Notes: generated by a model not told the origin, from the letters alone. Counted from the first letter of the stretch, positions 46,362-54,891 are shown. The stretch is DNA of 64,000 nucleotides from Palsa-601 sp963801185 (GCA_963801185.1 CAWDDW010000003.1:1984001-2048000); one strand, 5' to 3'. Numbers and translations are program-made.

Positions 46362-47170
46362 GCGCCCAGGCGCCCGCGGCCGAGAGGATGCGGCGGCGGA
46401 ACGATGCCCGCCTGGTTGGGCGCCAGCTCTACTACGAGCAGCTCGGTTTCTGGAAGAACCCGATCGGCGCGGCCTTCACGGTCGGCTTCTCGCTCGTGTT
46501 CCTCGTGTTGCTGGCCTCGTCGGGCGGGACTCAGAAGGTGGGCTTCCTCGGCATTCAAGAGATCCAGTACTACGTCCCCGGCTTCGCGGCCTACGGCGTG
46601 ATGTCGGCCTGCTTCAACCTCCTCGCCATCTCGCTCGTCAACCGGCGCGAGTCCGGTCTGTTGAAGCGCCTCCGGCTCTCACCTGTCCCGACGTGGGTCA
46701 TGTTGTCGGCAGTGTTCCTGAGCGCGCTCGTGGTGTCGACGGTCCAGGTCGTGATACTGCTGGGGGTTGGCAAGTTCGGCTATCACGTCCAGCTGCCGCG
46801 CAACATCGCCGCCTTCGTGGTAGCCCTCGTCATAGGCGCTCTGTGCTTCTCGGCGCTCGGAGTGGCGGCGAGCACGGTGGTCCCCAACCAGGACGCTGCC
46901 GGCCCGATGGTGAGCATCGTCTTTTTCGTGCTGCTCTTCGTGTCGGGGCTGTGGTACCCGCTCAAGCCCGGCTCGGCCTTGGCGAAGATCTCCAACTGGT
47001 TCCCCGTCCATCACCTGATCCTTGCGATGTTCGCGCCGTTCGATCTCGTGCCCGGTTCCTCAGCGCCCTCGGCGTGGGACTGGACAGACTTGCGGGTGGT
47101 CGCGATCTGGGGCGTCGGAGGCGCGTTGGTGGCACTTCGCCGCTTCCGCTGGGAGCCGAGGAGGGTCTGA
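46358..47170 (+). CDS. ABC-2 type exporter, permease subunit
   Basis: 270-residue membrane protein with six predicted helices (AAFTVGFSLVFLVLL; YYVPGFAAYGVMSACFNLLAISL; VMLSAVFLSALVVSTVQVVILL; IAAFVVALVIGALCFSALGVAAS; GPMVSIVFFVLLFVSGLWYPL; and a last one near VVAIWGVGGALVAL). ABC2_membrane family, with the usual RRESGLLKRLRLSP loop after helix 2. It pairs with the ATPase just upstream. No neighbouring biosynthetic genes hint at the substrate. Confidence 0.9.
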   Translation: MSAQAPAAERMRRRNDARLVGRQLYYEQLGFWKNPIGAAFTVGFSLVFLVLLASSGGTQKVGFLGIQEIQYYVPGFAAYGVMSACFNLLAISLVNRRESGLLKRLRLSPVPTWVMLSAVFLSALVVSTVQVVILLGVGKFGYHVQLPRNIAAFVVALVIGALCFSALGVAASTVVPNQDAAGPMVSIVFFVLLFVSGLWYPLKPGSALAKISNWFPVHHLILAMFAPFDLVPGSSAPSAWDWTDLRVVAIWGVGGALVALRRFRWEPRRV

Positions 47171-47218
47171 TCCGCCAAGCCGCGGGGCTGCGCACCTCGG
47201 CCGGGGCGGGCGAGCGGG

Positions 47219-47722
47219 TTATCGGGGACCCAGGCCGAAGCGGGCGAGCGCGCCGATGCGGAACCGGCGCCCGGAGACGAATTCCGTCCGAACGGTGAGG
47301 TAGACCTCGCCGGGCTCGTCCACCAGTGGGGTGAGGCCGGTGCTCATGGCTTCCTCGAGGACGATCGGGTCGCGCATCACCTCGATCGTGCCTTTCACGA
47401 GAACGCTCCAAGCTTGCGGATCGTCCGGGTTCTTGTGGTCGAGGCGGTCGATCTCGAAGGCCACCGTCGGCTCCTCAGCCGCAGCTTCGAGGATCGAGCC
47501 CGGACCGACTCGCAGCACTATGTGCTCGGTGAGCATGACGAAGTTGAGCGGCATCACCGAGGGCGTCCCCCCGATGTTGATGCCGAGGCGGCCGAAGCCC
47601 CCTGCAGCCTGCCGCAAAAGGGCCAAGCACTCGGCTCCAGAGAGGATCTCCGAACCCCTCTGGTCTCTGAGGTCGGACAGAGGCTCCCGCCCGGTGGATG
47701 GGAGCACTGGTGGCGATTCCAT
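47219..47722 (-). CDS. pyridoxamine-5'-phosphate-oxidase-fold flavin/F420-binding protein
   Basis: 167-residue split-barrel protein of the PNPOx-like superfamily: GFGRLGINIGGTPSVMPLNFVM is the first barrel part, then VAFEIDRLDHKNPDDPQAWSVLVKG with the conserved E-D and W. Members bind FMN, F420 or haem, and M. tuberculosis has related small proteins in its hypoxia response. ATG 47722 is nine bases past the preceding PNPOx gene's stop. It is the last gene of the arcA-arcB operon. True PdxH activity is unlikely. Ligand unknown. Confidence 0.8.
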   Translation of the reverse strand: MESPPVLPSTGREPLSDLRDQRGSEILSGAECLALLRQAAGGFGRLGINIGGTPSVMPLNFVMLTEHIVLRVGPGSILEAAAEEPTVAFEIDRLDHKNPDDPQAWSVLVKGTIEVMRDPIVLEEAMSTGLTPLVDEPGEVYLTVRTEFVSGRRFRIGALARFGLGPR

Positions 47723-47730
47723 TTGCAGCC

Positions 47731-48415
47731 TCAACCCGGCGGCTCGACGACGGGCATCGCCCTTATCGCGTGGCCGGAGATCTCTGTGGGGTCGATACTG
47801 ACAACGGCGTTGCGGTCCTCGTCGCCGGCCCACGGTTCGAACTCGGCCGAGGCGAGCGACTGCAGCTCGGCGGGCTCGGTGACGAGGCGGGCCTGCCCGG
47901 TGAGAAGGACGCTCCATCCCTCGCTCACGGCCTCGTCTATCCGGTCGACCTCGAAGCTGACGGCGCGTTGGGCTGTCAAGCTGAGCGCGAGTCGCTCCGT
48001 GGTCCGGAACACGACGACGCCCTCGGTGAACGCGAAGTTCATCGGGAGGGCGACAGGGCCGGCGTCGCCGTCGAACACGATGCGGCCGACGCCGCCGGAG
48101 CCAAGGTGATCCTCGCTCTGTTGTCGGGTCATCGTCTTGAGCCGGGGACGGGGGGCCGCGCCGGCGCTGTCCGGGAGGGCGTCCGATGTCGCCACCGAGG
48201 AGCGACGCCGACGAGGTCTCGAGCGCCAGGGCCAGACGGGCGAGGTCGTTCGAGGAGAGCGAGATCGGCGACGACCGCTCGAGGTACTCGAGGAAGCCCG
48301 GGTCCATCCCCGTACGCCGGGCCAGCTCGTCGACGCTTAGAGCTAGCTCCTCCCGGCGACGGGCGACCCGTCGCCCGAGGTCACTTGCTTGCGAGCCCGA
48401 TGCTGCCGCTCCCAT
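47731..48415 (-). CDS. HTH - PNPOx-fold fusion protein, one frameshift
   Basis: Reconstructed length 227 residues. The N-terminal Xre-type HTH (LGRRVARRREELALSVDELARRTGM, given here in part only as RRVARRREELALS then DELARRTG; about 14-75) is followed by a split-barrel PNPOx domain (GSGGVGRIVFDGDAGPVALP, then SFEVDRIDEAVSEGWSVLL). The frame break is an extra base in the G6 run at 48150-48155; removing it gives one open frame. HTH-PNPOx proteins are common in actinobacteria and may be ligand-sensing regulators. It sits 52 bp behind arcB in the arginine deiminase operon, so it may report on the pathway. Confidence 0.78.
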
Positions 48416-48467
48416 CACTTCCCCTCCTTCGACGAGTCATCTGGAAGAGACTGCCACGGCATGTCGC

Positions 48468-49463
48468 TCATCCCGCCAGAGTCGCGACGAGGATGGCCTT
48501 GATCGTGTGCATGCGGTTCTCGGCCTCGTCGAACACGACGGAGCCGGGCGACTCGAAGACCTCCTCGGTAACCTCGAGGGCGTCGATCCCGTGGCTCTTG
48601 TAGAGCTGGCGTCCGACCTCGGTGTCGCGGTTGTGAAGAGCGGGCAGGCAGTGCATGAACCGCGCGTCCGGATTGCCGGTCGACTTCATGACGTCCGTGT
48701 TGACTTGGTAGGGCAAGAGGAGCTTGATCCGCTCCGCCCACCTGTCGGCCGGCTCTCCCATGGACAGCCATACGTCGGTGTAGACGAAGTCAGCCCCGTC
48801 GACCGCCTCGTCCACATCGTCGGTGACCTTGAGCCGCGCACCCGAGCCCGAAGCGAGCGCGTCGGCAGCGCTCCTCACCGCCTCGGACGGCCACAGCTCG
48901 CGTGGCCCGCCGAGCCGCATGTCCATGCCCACGAGCGCGCCGGTCACGAGGAGTGAACTGGCCGTGTTGTTGCGAGTGTCACCGAGGTAGCAGCACGTGA
49001 CGGACTCGAGCGGCTTCGGCGAGTGGTCCCGCATCGTCATCAGGTCCGCCAGCATCTGGGTCGGGTGCCACTCGTCGGTGAGCCCGTTCCAGACCGGTAC
49101 GCCTGCGTACTTGCCGAGGAGCTCCACGCTCTCTTGGGCGAAGCCGCGGTACTCGATCCCGTCGAACATCCTGCCGAGCACCCGGGCGGTGTCCTTGATC
49201 GATTCCTTGTGCCCGATCTGGGAACCTTCCGGGCCGAGGTAGGTGACGTGTGCTCCCTCGTCGTAGGCGGCGACCTCGAAGGCGCAGCGAGTGCGCGTCG
49301 AGGCCTTCTCGAAGATCAGCGCGATGTTCTTCCCGGCGAGCCGCGGCCGGTCGTGGTGCGTGCGGCGCTCGGCCCGGAGGCGCTCGCCGAGCTCCACGAA
49401 CGACAGAAACTCCTCCTTGGTGAAATCGACCTCTTTCAGCAGATTCCGTCCGCGCAGGCTCAT
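48468..49463 (-). CDS. arcB: ornithine carbamoyltransferase, catabolic type
   Basis: Second enzyme of the arginine deiminase pathway, splitting citrulline with phosphate to ornithine and carbamoyl phosphate. 331 residues; carbamoyl-phosphate site FEKASTRTR, WNGLTDEWHPTQ, ornithine loop DVWLSMGE and catalytic MHCLPA. The segment YLGPEGSQIGHKESIKD is characteristic of catabolic ArcB-like OTCs. It follows arcA by 36 bp in the same operon, which supports the catabolic role; an anabolic ArgF would sit with arg biosynthesis genes. Carbamate kinase, which would make ATP from the carbamoyl phosphate, is not in the window. Confidence 0.93.
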   Translation of the reverse strand: MSLRGRNLLKEVDFTKEEFLSFVELGERLRAERRTHHDRPRLAGKNIALIFEKASTRTRCAFEVAAYDEGAHVTYLGPEGSQIGHKESIKDTARVLGRMFDGIEYRGFAQESVELLGKYAGVPVWNGLTDEWHPTQMLADLMTMRDHSPKPLESVTCCYLGDTRNNTASSLLVTGALVGMDMRLGGPRELWPSEAVRSAADALASGSGARLKVTDDVDEAVDGADFVYTDVWLSMGEPADRWAERIKLLLPYQVNTDVMKSTGNPDARFMHCLPALHNRDTEVGRQLYKSHGIDALEVTEEVFESPGSVVFDEAENRMHTIKAILVATLAG

Positions 49464-49499
49464 GGCGATCCTCCTGTCAGACCGCAGGACTCGACGTGT

Positions 49500-50744
49500 T
49501 CACGCCGGATCCCGCGCGATTGGGCAAGTCATGCAACGCGGCCCGCCGCGGCCGCGCCCGAGCTCGCTTCCTTCGACGCTCACGACTTCGATGCCGTGCT
49601 TGCGCAGCATCGTGTTGGTGGCGACGTTGCGCTCGTACCCGAAGACGACGCCAGGTGCGACCGCAAGGAAGTTCGTCCCGTCGTCCCATTGTTCGCGCTC
49701 GGCGGCTCGGATGTCCTCTTCTGTCGTGAGGACGGTCACCTCGTCCACTTCGAGGACCGTCGCCAGCGTCTCCCAGAGGTTGTGGTTGCGCTGGACCGAG
49801 AGCTCCGAGGGCGCGTCGCCCGGGGTGATGGTCCACGAGCGCAGGTGGCGGTCGAAGTACGGGTACAGCACGAAGGTGGCCGTGTCCACCATCGTCATGG
49901 CGGTGTCGAGGTGCATCATGGCGCGCGTCTTCGGAAGCTCCACCGCGACCACGATGTCGGCCTGACCCGAATGGAACAGCGCGCGGGCGACGATCTCGAG
50001 GCCCATCGGGCTCGTCCGCTCGCCCATGCCGATCATCACGGCGCGGTGACCGAGCACGTGCACGTCGCCGCCCTCGATCGAGGCTGGCAGGTGTGCCGCG
50101 TCGTCGTCTCCGTAGAGCACCGGGAACTTCTCGTCGGCAAAGAGTGGGTGGAAGCGGTAGATGGCCCGGCTGTGAAGCGTCTCGCGGCGGCGAGCCGGCT
50201 TGGCCATCGGGTTGATCGTCACCCCGCCGTAGATCCAGCACGAGTTGTCCCGCTGGAACAGGTGGTTGGGCAGCGGTGGGAGGATGAAGTCGTCGGCCCG
50301 CAGGGTGTCCCAGCGCAGGCTATGAGTCCTGAGCGGTTGGAGGTCTGCCTTGAGGACGCCCCCGATGAGGTACTCGGCGAGCGTGGGCCCGTCGAGGTCC
50401 TCGAAGAGCTCTCTCACCGCCCGCACGAGCGTCGGGCCGAGGATCTCCTCGGTGCAGACGCGGTCGAGGACGAAGTCGCGCGCCTCGTGCATGTCGAGCG
50501 TCTCCGCCAGCATCTGGCCGAAGTAGTGCACGCGCACGCCCTTGTCGCGCAGCGACTCGGCGAAGGCGTCGTGCTCTTCCTTCGCCTTCTTCGCCCACAT
50601 GACGTCGTCGAAAAGGAGGTCGCCGATGTTGTCCGGCGTCAGCCTCGAGAGCTCGAGGCCCGGACGATGGAGGATCACCGAGCGAAGCCGTCCGACCTCT
50701 GAAGAGACACCAAGGGCTACCTGTTCTTCCGGAGTCTGTGTCAC
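49500..50744 (-). CDS. arcA: arginine deiminase
   Basis: Hydrolyses arginine to citrulline and ammonia, the first step of fermentative arginine use. 414 residues of the guanidino-modifying fold: SEVGRLRSVILHRPG at the N-terminus, FQRDNSCWIYGG, MHLDTAMTMVD with the catalytic His, and the nucleophile cysteine at the C-terminus (PRCMTCPI). All usual catalytic residues are visible. First gene of the arcA-arcB-PNPOx operon. The promoter has a DosR-type box (50806-50820) pointing at it, and the divergent antiporter has its own box. Arginine fermentation under oxygen limitation is the expected role. Confidence 0.96.
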   Translation of the reverse strand: MTQTPEEQVALGVSSEVGRLRSVILHRPGLELSRLTPDNIGDLLFDDVMWAKKAKEEHDAFAESLRDKGVRVHYFGQMLAETLDMHEARDFVLDRVCTEEILGPTLVRAVRELFEDLDGPTLAEYLIGGVLKADLQPLRTHSLRWDTLRADDFILPPLPNHLFQRDNSCWIYGGVTINPMAKPARRRETLHSRAIYRFHPLFADEKFPVLYGDDDAAHLPASIEGGDVHVLGHRAVMIGMGERTSPMGLEIVARALFHSGQADIVVAVELPKTRAMMHLDTAMTMVDTATFVLYPYFDRHLRSWTITPGDAPSELSVQRNHNLWETLATVLEVDEVTVLTTEEDIRAAEREQWDDGTNFLAVAPGVVFGYERNVATNTMLRKHGIEVVSVEGSELGRGRGGPRCMTCPIARDPA

Positions 50745-50805
50745 GACTCGGTCCTTTCGTTTCTGCCGTCATTCGCGACCGTACGTATTTGGCCGGTTGG
50801 CCGGT

Positions 50806-50820
50806 AGGGCCGTTGGTCCA
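50806..50820 (-). promoter_or_regulatory. DosR/DevR-type box upstream of arcA
   Basis: Minus-strand TGGACCAACGGCCCT, 11 of 15 matches; the right half ACGGCCCT is intact. It lies 62 bp from the arcA start and points toward it. Confidence 0.6.
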
Positions 50821-50876
50821 CAATCGACCTCAGCGCCTCTCCGACCAGCACTTGGCGACGATCGGATGGCACATCG

Positions 50877-50891
50877 GTGACATTCGGCCCT
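50877..50891 (+). promoter_or_regulatory. DosR/DevR-type box upstream of arginine/ornithine antiporter
   Basis: GTGACATTCGGCCCT, 13 of 15 matches; it lies 83 bp before the antiporter ATG and points toward it, back to back with the arcA box. Confidence 0.76.
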
Positions 50892-50973
50892 GTTGGATCG
50901 CGAACCGGCGATTGGAAGATGTACGGCAGCGGGTCCTCTTGGGCACGCGGGAGTGAGAAAGGTAGGTGCCGAG

Positions 50974-52467
50974 ATGGCCCTCCGCCAAGAACACCCAGCT
51001 CCGCCCCCACCCGAGCAGCAGTCCCCACTGCAAGAGCGGGCCCGAGCCCTCGGTCTTCCGTCCGCCACCGCTCTGGTGATCGGGAGCATCATCGGGACGG
51101 GCGTCTTCACGATGCCGGCCGTGATGGCCGGCGCCGGGACGAGCTCTCTTCTGACACTCGGAGTGATCTCGATCGGAGCCCTGCTCCTTGCGACGCTGTT
51201 CGGCCAGCTGACAAAGCGTGTGCCGAACACGGACGGTGGTCTCTACGCGTACGCCAAGCACGAGTTCGGTGACTTCGCCGGCTACTTGACCGCCTGGTGC
51301 TACTGGATCACGTGTTGGGCAGGTAACGCCGCCATCGTCTCGTCATGGGTCTTCTACGTGGAGGCACTGTTCAACATCACCAACCCGTCGGCATGGACCA
51401 ACCTCGGCATCGCATTGTGCGGTCTATGGATCCCCGCCGCGATCAACCTCATCGGAGTGCGACAGATGGCGTGGTTCCAGAACGTCACGGTCGTCTTGAA
51501 GTTCGCACCGCTCGCTCTGGTGGGCATCGTCGGGTGGTTCTTCGTCCGGTCCGCACACTTCGGTCCGTTCAACGCCTCCGGCGGGAGCCTCTACTCCGGC
51601 ATCGGCATCGCAGCCGGGGTCGCGCTGTTCTCGTTCATCGGAGTCGAGGTCGCCTCGATCGCGGCAGGCCGAGTGAAGGAGCCACGCAAGAACGTCGGCC
51701 GTGCCTCGCTTCTCGGTACCGGTCTCGCGGCGTTGCTGTACCTGATCGTGACGGCGGCAGTGATGGGCCTCGTCGCCCACCACAGCCTCGTCGGAAACGG
51801 CGCGCCCTTCGTGGCGGCCTTCCAGTCGATGTTCGGCCACGCCAGCTGGGTCGCCAAGCTGATTGCGGGCACAGCGGTCGTCTCGGGCATCGGGGCCCTC
51901 AACGGCTGGACGCTCGTGACCGCCGAGATGCCGTGGGCCGCTGCCAAGGACGGCCTGTTCCTGCCCCAGTTCGCCAAGGTGAACAAGGACGGGACTCCGT
52001 GGTTCGGGATCGTCGTCTCGACGATCGTGGCCTCGGCGCTGATGGCCTTTGCCTACAGCGGCAAGACCGGCCTCACCGTCTTCACCTACCTCGTGGACCT
52101 CTCGGTCGTCACTGTGGCGATCCCGTACTTCTTCTCTGCCTGTGCCCAGCTGGCCTATCTCGTCTCGCGCCGGCGCAAGGTGGTCGGAGCACTCCTCGTG
52201 CGTGACGTCTCGATCGCGACCGCGAGCGTGCTCTTCTCCTTGTGGGTGACCTTCGCGGCGGGCTACCAGGCCGTGTACCAGGCGCTGTTGCTGCTGCTCA
52301 TTGGGTTGCCGCTGTACGGGTTCTTGAAGGCCCGCCGTGAGCGCCTCGGCCTTGCGAGCGAGCCTGACGAGATCGTCCCCGAGCTGACACCGGAGCCCGG
52401 CTTGGCGATCCCAGAAGTCGTGATCCCCTTCCCGGGCGACAGCCCGAGGCTCGGAGCCACTTCGTGA
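50974..52467 (+). CDS. arcD: APC-family amino acid antiporter (arginine/ornithine type)
   Basis: 497-residue APC superfamily transporter with twelve predicted helices; ATALVIGSIIGTGVFTMPAVM is the conserved first-helix motif GSIIGTG. Its position opposite arcA-arcB and before a DDAH-like gene makes arginine/ornithine exchange (ArcD/YjdE-type) the best assignment, though APC specificity cannot be proved by sequence. The acidic, Pro-rich C-terminal tail of about 40 residues is cytoplasmic. ATG 50974 is used, placing the box 83 bp upstream; an earlier in-frame ATG at 50893 would overlap the box. The stop overlaps the next gene's GTG. Confidence 0.82.
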   Translation: MALRQEHPAPPPPEQQSPLQERARALGLPSATALVIGSIIGTGVFTMPAVMAGAGTSSLLTLGVISIGALLLATLFGQLTKRVPNTDGGLYAYAKHEFGDFAGYLTAWCYWITCWAGNAAIVSSWVFYVEALFNITNPSAWTNLGIALCGLWIPAAINLIGVRQMAWFQNVTVVLKFAPLALVGIVGWFFVRSAHFGPFNASGGSLYSGIGIAAGVALFSFIGVEVASIAAGRVKEPRKNVGRASLLGTGLAALLYLIVTAAVMGLVAHHSLVGNGAPFVAAFQSMFGHASWVAKLIAGTAVVSGIGALNGWTLVTAEMPWAAAKDGLFLPQFAKVNKDGTPWFGIVVSTIVASALMAFAYSGKTGLTVFTYLVDLSVVTVAIPYFFSACAQLAYLVSRRRKVVGALLVRDVSIATASVLFSLWVTFAAGYQAVYQALLLLLIGLPLYGFLKARRERLGLASEPDEIVPELTPEPGLAIPEVVIPFPGDSPRLGATS

Positions 52468-53240
52468 GCACGACGAAGGTCCTCGTCCGCCGGCCCGCTC
52501 GGCGGCTGGCGGACGGGATCGTCACGAACATCGAGCGCAAGCCGGTCGACTACGACCTTGCCGCGAAGCAGTGGGAGCAGTACGTGTCGGCCCTCGAATC
52601 GGCGGCCTGGGACGTCGTCGAAGTGCCGCCAGCGGAGGACTGCCCCGATAGCGTGTTCGTCGAGGATGCCGTCGTGATCTTCCGCAACGTCGCCGTCCTC
52701 ACGAGCCCCGGAGCTCCCTCGAGACGCGACGAGATCCCAGGTGTCGAGCCTGTCGTCTCCTCGCTCGGGTGCTCGGTCAACAGGATCGAGCTGCCGGGCA
52801 CCCTTGACGGCGGCGATGTCCTCAAGGTCGGCGACACTGTCTATGTAGGCCGCGGCGGGCGCACGAACGGTGAGGGAATCGCCCAACTCCGCTCGATCAT
52901 CGCACCGCTCGGTGCCGTCGTGGTCCCGGTGCCGGTCAAGAAGGTCCTGCACCTCAAGTCGGCGGTGACAGCGCTGCCGGACGGGACCGTCATCGGGTAC
53001 CGGCCGCTCGTCGACGAGCCCGGGGTGTTCGGCCGCTTCCTGCCTGTCCCGGAGGAGTCGGGCGCCCATGTCGTGGTGCTGGATGACGAGACCGTACTCA
53101 TGGCCGGTGACTGCCGCGAGAGCGCCGGGCTCTTCTCGGACCTCGGCTACCGGACGGTCACTGTCGACATCGGCGAGTTCCAGGCCCTGGAGGGCTGTGT
53201 CACCTGCCTATCGGTCCGGATGCGGGAGCTAGCTAGCTGA
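52464..53240 (+). CDS. dimethylarginine dimethylaminohydrolase (DDAH)-like amidinotransferase-fold hydrolase
   Basis: 258-residue member of the guanidino-modifying superfamily, close to DDAH: LRRPARRLADGI-like N-terminus (RRPARRLADG), NVAVLTSPGAPSRR, LDGGDVLKVG, catalytic His in LHLKSAV and nucleophile cysteine in EGCVTCLS near the C-terminus. DDAH hydrolyses methylated arginines to citrulline and methylamines; some relatives are ornithine/arginine hydrolases. GTG 52464 overlaps the antiporter stop (GTGA), so the gene is part of the arginine module, probably feeding methylarginine or a related guanidine into the pathway. Converges with the alcohol dehydrogenase gene, overlapping it by eight bases. 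Confidence 0.88.
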   Translation: MSTTKVLVRRPARRLADGIVTNIERKPVDYDLAAKQWEQYVSALESAAWDVVEVPPAEDCPDSVFVEDAVVIFRNVAVLTSPGAPSRRDEIPGVEPVVSSLGCSVNRIELPGTLDGGDVLKVGDTVYVGRGGRTNGEGIAQLRSIIAPLGAVVVPVPVKKVLHLKSAVTALPDGTVIGYRPLVDEPGVFGRFLPVPEESGAHVVVLDDETVLMAGDCRESAGLFSDLGYRTVTVDIGEFQALEGCVTCLSVRMRELAS

Positions 53241-54252
53241 GCTCGTCGTTCACGAGCACGGCGGCGCCGTTGACCCGGTCATGGGCGAGATCGGAGAGGG
53301 CGGCGTTCGCTTCGCTCATCGGGTAGCAGGTCGTCTCGACCCGTATGTGTATCCGCTCGGCTACCTCAAGAAACTCCCCGCCGTCGACCCTGGTATTGGC
53401 CGTCACACTCCGGAGCGTGCGCTCCTCGAAGAGGTGGCGCTCGTAGTTGAGAGACGGGATGTCGGTGAGATGGATTCCGGCTATGGCGAGTGTGCCGCCG
53501 CGATCGAGCGCCTCGAGCGCCGGCGGGACCAGGTCGCCGACAGGAGCGAACAGGATCGCTGAGTCGAGGGGCTCGGGTGGCGGGTCCATCGCCCCGGCCG
53601 CGCTCGTGGCTCCGAGGTCCAGCGCGAGGCGCTGAGCAGCTTCCGAGCGAGTGAGGACGTGTACGCGGGCGCCACCGGCGATCGCGACCTGTGCGGCCAG
53701 GTGGGCCGATCCGCCGAAACCGTAGATGCCTAGCCGCCCGCCTGGTGGGAGATCCGCTCGAAGAAGAGCGCGGTAGCCGATGATGCCGGCACAGAGAAGC
53801 GGTGCTGCCTCCGCGTCGCTGAAGCGCGCCGGGATGGCGTATGCGAAGGCCTCTTCGCACAGCGCGTAGTCGGCATAGCCGCCGTCGACGTCCCACCCGG
53901 TGAATGCGGGCTCGAGGCAGAGATTCTCGTGCCCGGCGGTGCAGTGACGGCAGTGGCCGCAGGCTCGAGCGAGCCACGGCACGCCGATCCGTTCGCCTGG
54001 GCTGAAGCGGGTGCAGCCGGGCCCGATGTCCGTGACGACACCGACGATCTCGTGACCTGGGGTGACGAGATCGCGACGGGGGAGGAGGTCGCCTTCGGCG
54101 AGATGAAGATCTGTGCGGCAGACGCCGCACGCCCGTACGTGCACGAGCACCTGGCCAGGTCCCGGCTCCGGTCGGTCCCGGGTGACGCGGACGAGTCGAT
54201 GATCATCGATCGGCCCTGGCAGTGAGACTGCCCATGCGCTCATCGGCCTCAT
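53233..54252 (-). CDS. zinc-dependent alcohol dehydrogenase
   Basis: 339-residue medium-chain dehydrogenase. Catalytic zinc ligands: ACGVCRTDLH and GHEIVG; structural zinc: ACGHCRHCTAGHENLCLE with four cysteines. The nucleotide fold GIYGFGGSAHLAAQVA marks NAD(P) binding. It would interconvert alcohols and aldehydes and could dispose of reducing power during fermentation together with POR. Divergent from the hsp20 gene; two overlapping box-like sites lie between them and the one on its own strand is 63 bp away. ATG 54252 or 54243 could be the start. Confidence 0.92.
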   Translation of the reverse strand: MRPMSAWAVSLPGPIDDHRLVRVTRDRPEPGPGQVLVHVRACGVCRTDLHLAEGDLLPRRDLVTPGHEIVGVVTDIGPGCTRFSPGERIGVPWLARACGHCRHCTAGHENLCLEPAFTGWDVDGGYADYALCEEAFAYAIPARFSDAEAAPLLCAGIIGYRALLRADLPPGGRLGIYGFGGSAHLAAQVAIAGGARVHVLTRSEAAQRLALDLGATSAAGAMDPPPEPLDSAILFAPVGDLVPPALEALDRGGTLAIAGIHLTDIPSLNYERHLFEERTLRSVTANTRVDGGEFLEVAERIHIRVETTCYPMSEANAALSDLAHDRVNGAAVLVNDELS

Positions 54253-54301
54253 CGGTGCACCATGCAGCGGAGACCTTAGCGACCCCGGCTGTGCGGACTT
54301 C

Positions 54302-54316
54302 GGGACTTCCGGCCCT
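54302..54316 (+). promoter_or_regulatory. DosR/DevR-type box upstream of hsp20
   Basis: GGGACTTCCGGCCCT, 14 of 15 matches, preceded by TTC as in the mycobacterial TTSGGGAC form. It lies 81 bp before the proposed hsp20 start and points toward it. Confidence 0.82.
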
Positions 54317-54329
54317 GTACGAAAGTCAC
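54315..54329 (-). promoter_or_regulatory. half-conserved DosR-type box facing the alcohol dehydrogenase
   Basis: Minus-strand GTGACTTTCGTACAG: the left half GTGACTTTCG is intact, the right half is poor (10 of 15 overall). It overlaps the hsp20 box by two bases and is 63 bp from the alcohol dehydrogenase start. Tentative. Confidence 0.4.
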
Positions 54330-54396
54330 TCCGAGGTGTAGCCCGAGAGTAGGAGCCGGTGGAGGGTCCACCGGATGGAGAGAAGGAGGTGAATTA

Positions 54397-54825
54397 CTGG
54401 CGACACGTACCCGGCCGTACCGGTTCGGGCTCGAGTGGCGACCCGAGCGGATCCAGCACATGCTCGACTTCGACTTCGACTTTGGCGAGCTGATCAAGGT
54501 CGAGGAGTTGCGGGAAGGCGACGAGCACGTCATCAGGGCAGAGATGCCGGGGATCGACCCGGAGAAGGATGTCGAGTTGACGGTGTCCGGGGGCATGGTT
54601 CACGTACTCGCCCACAAGACGGAGCGGAGCGAGCACAAGGAGAAGAACGGGTTCCGCTCGGAATTCCGCTACGGCGAGTTCATGCGTGACCTCAAGCTCC
54701 CCGAAGGAGCCAAGGAGGGTGACATCAAGGCCACCTACCGCGATGGCATCATCGAGATCCGCGTCCCGGTCAGGCCCGAGCTCAAAGAGCCTGTGATGCG
54801 CATCCCAGTCGAGATCGAGAAGTAA
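54397..54825 (+). CDS. Hsp20/alpha-crystallin small heat-shock protein
   Basis: 142-residue small chaperone that holds unfolding proteins. The alpha-crystallin domain runs from VEELREGDEHVIRAEMPGID, through a family beta-strand block, to GIIEIRVPV, the I-x-V/I type C-terminal anchor being near MRIPVEI. In-frame coding similarity extends upstream of the first ATG (54460): LATRTRPYRFGLEW precedes it. The strong AAGGAGGT at 54383-54390 is six bases before a CTG (54397), so CTG initiation is proposed; a base error nearby is the alternative. DosR-controlled hspX/acr is the classical relative, and a 14/15 box is present here. Confidence 0.85.
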   Translation: MATRTRPYRFGLEWRPERIQHMLDFDFDFGELIKVEELREGDEHVIRAEMPGIDPEKDVELTVSGGMVHVLAHKTERSEHKEKNGFRSEFRYGEFMRDLKLPEGAKEGDIKATYRDGIIEIRVPVRPELKEPVMRIPVEIEK

Positions 54826-54847
54826 TTCACGCTCGGCTAACGAGGAA

Positions 54848-54891
54848 GCTGCCGATCTCCCGAGTTCCCGAAGCGGAGGGGGACCGGCAGC
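54848..54891 (+). terminator. terminator hairpin after hsp20
   Basis: GCTGCCGATCTCCC pairs with GGGGGACCGGCAGC (one mismatch and one G-U) across a 16-base loop, 22 bp after the hsp20 stop. A second inverted repeat, GTGCGGG (54907-54913) with CCCGCAC (54929-54935), follows. The rest of this 190-bp gap shows nothing else. Confidence 0.6.
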
